Below, piece after piece: positions 60,688 to 64,000 of a stretch of DNA of 64,000 nucleotides (the first letter of the stretch is position 1; every line of letters begins with the position of its first letter). The stretch is from Microvirga sp. 17 mud 1-3. Its GTDB lineage: Bacteria > Pseudomonadota > Alphaproteobacteria > Rhizobiales > Beijerinckiaceae. A program made the position numbers and the translations under genes. The notes beneath the pieces were generated by a model. The model was not told the origin of the DNA. It did no database searches and saw nothing but the letters and a program-made list of their open reading frames with translations. Location of the stretch: positions 1,302,001-1,366,000 of the forward strand of contig NZ_CP029481.1 of assembly GCF_003151255.1 (NCBI RefSeq), given 5' to 3'.

Positions 60688-61950
60688 ATGAGGGGAACGA
60701 CGATGAAGCTGACGAGACGAATGCTGATGGGCGTCGCCATGGGCGGCTATCTGCTCTCGGCCGGGGCCGCCATGGCCAAGACCGAGCTGACCTTCTGGAG
60801 CTGGCGCCAGGAGGACAAGGCCTTCTACCAGGACATCATCAAGAAGTTCCAGGAGAAGGAGCCGGACATCTCGGTGAAGTTCGAGACCTACGCGCCCGAG
60901 AACTACCAGACCATCCTGTCGACCGCTCTCGCGGCCGGGCGCGGCCCGGACGTGATCCAGGCCCGCGCCTACGGCAACCTGGAATCCATCGCGACGCCCG
61001 GCTACCTGCTCGCCCTCGACAAGCAGAACGTGCCGGAACTGGCGAACTTCCCCGAAGCCGCGCTCGCGGCCGAGACCCTGCGTTCGGACGGCAAGGTCTA
61101 TGCGGTGCCCTTCGCGATGCAGGCCCAGCTCGTGGTCTACAACAAGAAGCTCTTCAAGGATGCAGGCGTTAACCCGCCGAAGACCTGGGACGAGCTGATG
61201 GCCCTGTGCCAGGCCCTCAAGGCGAAGAACATCAACCCCTTCTCGAACGGCACGGCGACCGCCTGGCAGAACGAGACCATCGTGGGCGGCCTCCTGTCCT
61301 CCATGCTGGGCAAGGACTTCGAAGCCGACATCGTGTCCGGCAAGGCGAACTTCACGGACCCGCGCTTCGTCAATGCCCTCACCAAACTGAAGGACGTGAG
61401 CCAGTATTTCGCGCCGAACTTCACGGGCGTGGATTATCCCTCCTCGCAGCAGCTCTTCGTGGCGGGCCGCGCGGCCATGTTCGCGGGCGGTTCCTATGAG
61501 GTCGCGAACTTCAAGACCCAGAACCCCTCGCTCGATCTCGGCGTATTCCCGGCTCCTGTCCTGAAGGCGGGCGACGAGGCGCTCATCGCCACCTATTACG
61601 ACGGCGGCTACGCGGTGAACGCGAAGTCCGACAAGAAGGACGCGGCGCTCAAGTTCGTACGCTTCCTGGCGACCCCCGAGTACGGCACGGCCTTCACCAA
61701 CACCCTGAAGAACCTCTCGCCGATCAAGGGCATCAAGATCGAGGATCCGATCACCCAGGAGGTCGCGAAGCTCGCCGAGCATTCCATGTCCTACCTGATG
61801 CTCGTGCGCTTCCGTTACCAGGAGCCGAGCGGCTCCGTCCTGCTGCAGTCGAACGTGCAGAAGATGCTCGCCGGCCAGCAGACCCCCGAGCAGGCCGCGG
61901 CCGAGATCAACAAGGGCATCGCGACCTACTACAAGCCGTTCCAGAAGTAA
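60688..61950 (+). CDS. Carbohydrate ABC transporter substrate-binding protein (family 1)
   Basis: A 420-residue periplasmic protein with a signal peptide ending near AMA. The mature start KTELTFWSWRQEDKAFYQ and the segment YQTILSTALAAGRGPDVIQ are typical of family 1 (maltose-type) binding proteins; PFAMQAQLVVYNKKLFKDAG forms the hinge. It binds a sugar or oligosaccharide; nanE downstream points to an amino sugar such as N-acetylmannosamine or sialic acid. AAGGAGGAGA before ATG 60688 decides the start. A GC hairpin follows the gene. Confidence 0.93.
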   Translation: MRGTTMKLTRRMLMGVAMGGYLLSAGAAMAKTELTFWSWRQEDKAFYQDIIKKFQEKEPDISVKFETYAPENYQTILSTALAAGRGPDVIQARAYGNLESIATPGYLLALDKQNVPELANFPEAALAAETLRSDGKVYAVPFAMQAQLVVYNKKLFKDAGVNPPKTWDELMALCQALKAKNINPFSNGTATAWQNETIVGGLLSSMLGKDFEADIVSGKANFTDPRFVNALTKLKDVSQYFAPNFTGVDYPSSQQLFVAGRAAMFAGGSYEVANFKTQNPSLDLGVFPAPVLKAGDEALIATYYDGGYAVNAKSDKKDAALKFVRFLATPEYGTAFTNTLKNLSPIKGIKIEDPITQEVAKLAEHSMSYLMLVRFRYQEPSGSVLLQSNVQKMLAGQQTPEQAAAEINKGIATYYKPFQK

Positions 61951-61965
61951 GCTTATTCCTCGTAG

Positions 61966-61989
61966 TCCCCGGGGCTCGCGCCCCGGGGA
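61966..61989 (+). terminator. Intra-operon hairpin after the sugar-binding protein gene
   Basis: Perfect 10-base stem TCCCCGGGGC and GCCCCGGGGA with a 4-base loop, 15 bases after the stop, followed by TTCGCGTCTTT. It may partly terminate transcription, so that the binding protein is made in excess over the permeases. Confidence 0.75.
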
Positions 61990-62041
61990 TTCGCGTCTTT
62001 GAATCGCGGATGCTCTCCGCACGATTCTCCGAGGCCGATCC

Positions 62042-62974
62042 ATGCCCGTCTCGCCGAAGCAGGCTCGAACACTGAAGCACCGCAGCTGGGTGGCGTTTCT
62101 CGTCATCCCGCCTATCGTCTTCATGTCCCTGTTCGTGGTCTATCCGATCCTCTCGGCCTTCGCCTACGCGTTCTACGAATGGCGCGGCCTGGCGCGCGGG
62201 GAATTCGTCGGCCTTGCCAATTTCCGTGAGGTGCTCTTCGGGGCCACCATGGGGCCGGTGGTCTGGAACGCCTTTCTGCACAACGTCTACGCGCTCGTGG
62301 CGCTGATGATCATCCAGAACGGGGGCGGGTTCTTCCTCGCCTGGCTGCTCTACAAGGAGCCCTTCGGCTTCCGCTTCCACCGGGTCGCGGTCTTCGTCCC
62401 GGTCGTGCTCTCGACGATCATCGTCGGCTTCCTGTGGAAGCTGTTCCTCAATCCGAATTTCGGTATCGTCAACCAGGCGCTTTACACGCTCGGTCTCGAC
62501 TCCCTCGCCAAGCCCTGGCTGGGGGATTCCTCGACGGCCCTCGGCGCCCTCATCCTGGCGAATGCCTGGCACTTCATCGGCTTCCCGACCCTGGTCTATC
62601 TCGCGGGCATGCAGCGCATCCCGTCCGAAATCATCGAGGCGGCGCGCCTCGACGGCACCAGCGAGTGGCAGCTCCTGAAGAGCGTCGTGTGGCCGCTCGT
62701 GGCGCCGAGCACCACGATCCTCTTCACGCTCCTCTTCATCGGCGCGTTCAACTGGTTCGAGATTCCTTACGTGATGGTCGGCCTCGACGGCTCGCCCTTC
62801 GGCACCACGGACGTGCTCGGCCTGGTCTTCTACCGCACGGCCTTCGGCAACCAGAGCGCCAGCATCCAGAATTTCGGCCAGGGCTCGGCGCTTGCGACGC
62901 TCCTGTTCCTGTTCATCGTCGTCTTCGCGTCGATGCTCACCCTGTGGCTCCGCCGACGGGAGATCCAGTTTTGA
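62042..62974 (+). CDS. Carbohydrate ABC transporter permease (MalF/UgpA type)
   Basis: A 310-residue inner-membrane protein with six helices; the first is SWVAFLVIPPIVFMSLFVVYP. The EAA loop reads EIIEAARLDGTSEWQLLKSV, and WPLVAPST follows, as in MalF-type permeases. It forms the channel with the permease encoded immediately downstream. No ATPase gene is in the window; it may follow nanE or be a shared MsiK-type ATPase. Confidence 0.93.
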   Translation: MPVSPKQARTLKHRSWVAFLVIPPIVFMSLFVVYPILSAFAYAFYEWRGLARGEFVGLANFREVLFGATMGPVVWNAFLHNVYALVALMIIQNGGGFFLAWLLYKEPFGFRFHRVAVFVPVVLSTIIVGFLWKLFLNPNFGIVNQALYTLGLDSLAKPWLGDSSTALGALILANAWHFIGFPTLVYLAGMQRIPSEIIEAARLDGTSEWQLLKSVVWPLVAPSTTILFTLLFIGAFNWFEIPYVMVGLDGSPFGTTDVLGLVFYRTAFGNQSASIQNFGQGSALATLLFLFIVVFASMLTLWLRRREIQF

Positions 62975-62979
62975 CGACC

Positions 62980-63822
62980 ATGACCTCTCAGGCCGCGCCG
63001 CAGCGGGCCCTTTCGTTCGCACTCCTGGCGCAGATCATCCTGATCGCGAACTCATTCATCATGCTCTACCCCGTGGTGGTCATGGTGTTCTCAGCCTTCA
63101 AGACGACGGGCGAGATCTTCGAGCATCCCTTCGCGCTTCCCGACTTCACGCAGGTTCAGAACTTCACGCGGGTGCTCGGCGAAACCTCGATGCCGACCTA
63201 TTTCGTGAATTCCATCCTGGTCACGGGCACGTCGATCATCCTGATCCTGGTGCTCGGCACCATGGCGGGCTACGCGGTGGCGCGCTACGAGTCCCGCACG
63301 AACACACTCGTGCTGCTGTTTTTCCTCGCGGGCCTGATGCTGCCCCTCAAGCTCGCCGTCATTCCGCTCTTCATCCTGCTGCGGGACCTGAACCTGCTCG
63401 ACAGCCGCTGGAGCCTCATCGTCACCTATACGGCCATCGGCCTGCCCTCCACGGTCTTCATCATGGCGGGCTTCCTGCGCTCGCTGCCGAACGAGCTGGA
63501 GGATGCCGCGCGCATCGACGGGGCCTCGGAGCCACGGATCATGTGGTCCGTCATGCTGCCGCTCGCCCGGCCGCCCATGGCGATCGCGGCGATCCAGAAC
63601 GCGGTCCCGATCTGGAACGACTTCTTCTTCCCGCTCGTCTTCATCCAGACAGATTCGGCCAAGACCCTGCCGCAGGGCCTCACGACCTTCATGGGCGAAT
63701 ACACCACCGATTGGGGCATGCTGTTCGCGGGGCTCACCATCGCGGCGGCGCCCATCACGCTGCTCTACATCGCGCTTTCACGCCAGTTCATTCAGGGCAT
63801 GACGGCCGGTGCCGTCAAATAG
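62980..63822 (+). CDS. Carbohydrate ABC transporter permease (MalG/UgpE type)
   Basis: A 280-residue inner-membrane protein. IILIANSFIMLYPVVVMVFSAFK is represented by its first helix near residue 18, FVNSILVTG and TMAGYAVARY are MalG-type, and the EAA loop is ELEDAARIDGASEPRIMWSV. The start is ATG 62980, or TTG 62971, which overlaps the previous gene by 4 bases. It partners the upstream permease. Confidence 0.93.
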   Translation: MTSQAAPQRALSFALLAQIILIANSFIMLYPVVVMVFSAFKTTGEIFEHPFALPDFTQVQNFTRVLGETSMPTYFVNSILVTGTSIILILVLGTMAGYAVARYESRTNTLVLLFFLAGLMLPLKLAVIPLFILLRDLNLLDSRWSLIVTYTAIGLPSTVFIMAGFLRSLPNELEDAARIDGASEPRIMWSVMLPLARPPMAIAAIQNAVPIWNDFFFPLVFIQTDSAKTLPQGLTTFMGEYTTDWGMLFAGLTIAAAPITLLYIALSRQFIQGMTAGAVK

Positions 63823-63832
63823 GAGATCGGCC

Positions 63833-64000
63833 ATGCTCATTCCGAAAGGCGCCCTCGTCGTCTCGTGCCAGGCCCGCGTCGACAACCCGCTCCACGGCCC
63901 GATCTTCATGTCCGCCATGGCCCGCGCGGCGGCGGCCGGCGGCGCAAAGGGCTTTCGCGCCAACGGCGCCGAGGACGTGGCGGCAATCCGCGCCCTGTCC
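63833..64000 (+). CDS. nanE: N-acylmannosamine-6-phosphate 2-epimerase (runs off right edge)
   Basis: The first 56 residues are visible. KGALVVSCQARVDNPLHGP and the segment FMSAMARAAAAGGAKGFRANG are the diagnostic start of NanE, a TIM-barrel enzyme that converts ManNAc-6-phosphate to GlcNAc-6-phosphate in sialic acid and ManNAc breakdown. AGGAGAT precedes ATG 63833, 10 bases after the permease gene, so it is in the same operon and hints at the transported sugar. Confidence 0.88.
   Translation, partial: MLIPKGALVVSCQARVDNPLHGPIFMSAMARAAAAGGAKGFRANGAEDVAAIRALS

Noticed and set aside
1..64000. rRNA, tRNA, insertion sequences, phage or integration sites
   Set aside because: I looked for conserved RNA segments, transposase or integrase motifs and flanking repeats and found none I could support.

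Overview
The window is a GC-rich chromosomal stretch from an alphaproteobacterium of the order Hyphomicrobiales (Rhizobiales). It is most likely a Methylobacteriaceae member such as Microvirga or Methylobacterium. This placement is inferred from gene content: a Ros/MucR regulator, an LdtR-like MarR regulator, a PAS_5 domain, a DUF1194 protein and a PrsD/PrsE-type type I secretion pair. I see no rRNA, tRNA, CRISPR array, insertion sequence or phage gene. Coding density is high and most genes fall in operons.

Region 1 (1-4.6 kb) is a small nucleotide/NAD salvage cluster. It holds two COG2187 aminoglycoside-phosphotransferase-like proteins, a PAS_5-PRPP synthetase fusion and nicotinate phosphoribosyltransferase, with FNR/FixK-like boxes in two divergent promoter regions. 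Region 2 (5-11.5 kb) is mixed metabolism and regulation: a beta-decarboxylating dehydrogenase, an SDR, small membrane proteins, an aldo/keto reductase, mucR with a clear terminator, and a PepSY membrane protein. Region 3 (11.5-21.6 kb, all minus strand) is a pentose/sugar cluster: galE, xylB, a ribose/arabinose-type ABC transporter, araD, araB and an AGE-family epimerase. No araA is present.

Region 4 (21.8-38.1 kb) is the most distinctive island. A MarR regulator diverges from a type I secretion ATPase and its HlyD-family adaptor, followed by a small, almost pure RTX protein. Eight genes then run almost without gaps: a GT2 glycosyltransferase, a methyltransferase, two paralogous GT4 glycosyltransferases, a coiled-coil membrane protein, a degenerate GT2-like protein, a pyruvyltransferase-family protein and a secreted protein. 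Three of these proteins share a recurring 'GW' module. The island probably makes a secreted calcium-binding surface protein and a surface glycan, possibly together.

Region 5 (38.1-42.4 kb) is nrdAB for a class I ribonucleotide reductase. The small subunit carries Phe in place of the radical Tyr and Glu in place of the first Asp ligand, the signature of class Ic (Mn/Fe) enzymes. The operon is preceded by a complete adenosylcobalamin riboswitch, so it is probably shut off when B12 can support a class II enzyme elsewhere.

Region 6 (42.5-64 kb) holds several transport operons and housekeeping genes. They are an iron-type FecBCD transporter with a methyltransferase, a D-threonine-aldolase-like enzyme followed by an ABC importer and a phosphodiesterase-type enzyme, HU with a UUCG-loop terminator, a VWA protein, and small stress/redox proteins. 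A divergent diaminopimelate-epimerase-like gene overlaps ridA, followed by OsmC, a PP2C-like phosphatase, and a carbohydrate ABC importer leading into nanE at the right edge. In both plus-strand ABC operons a strong GC hairpin separates the binding-protein gene from the permease genes.
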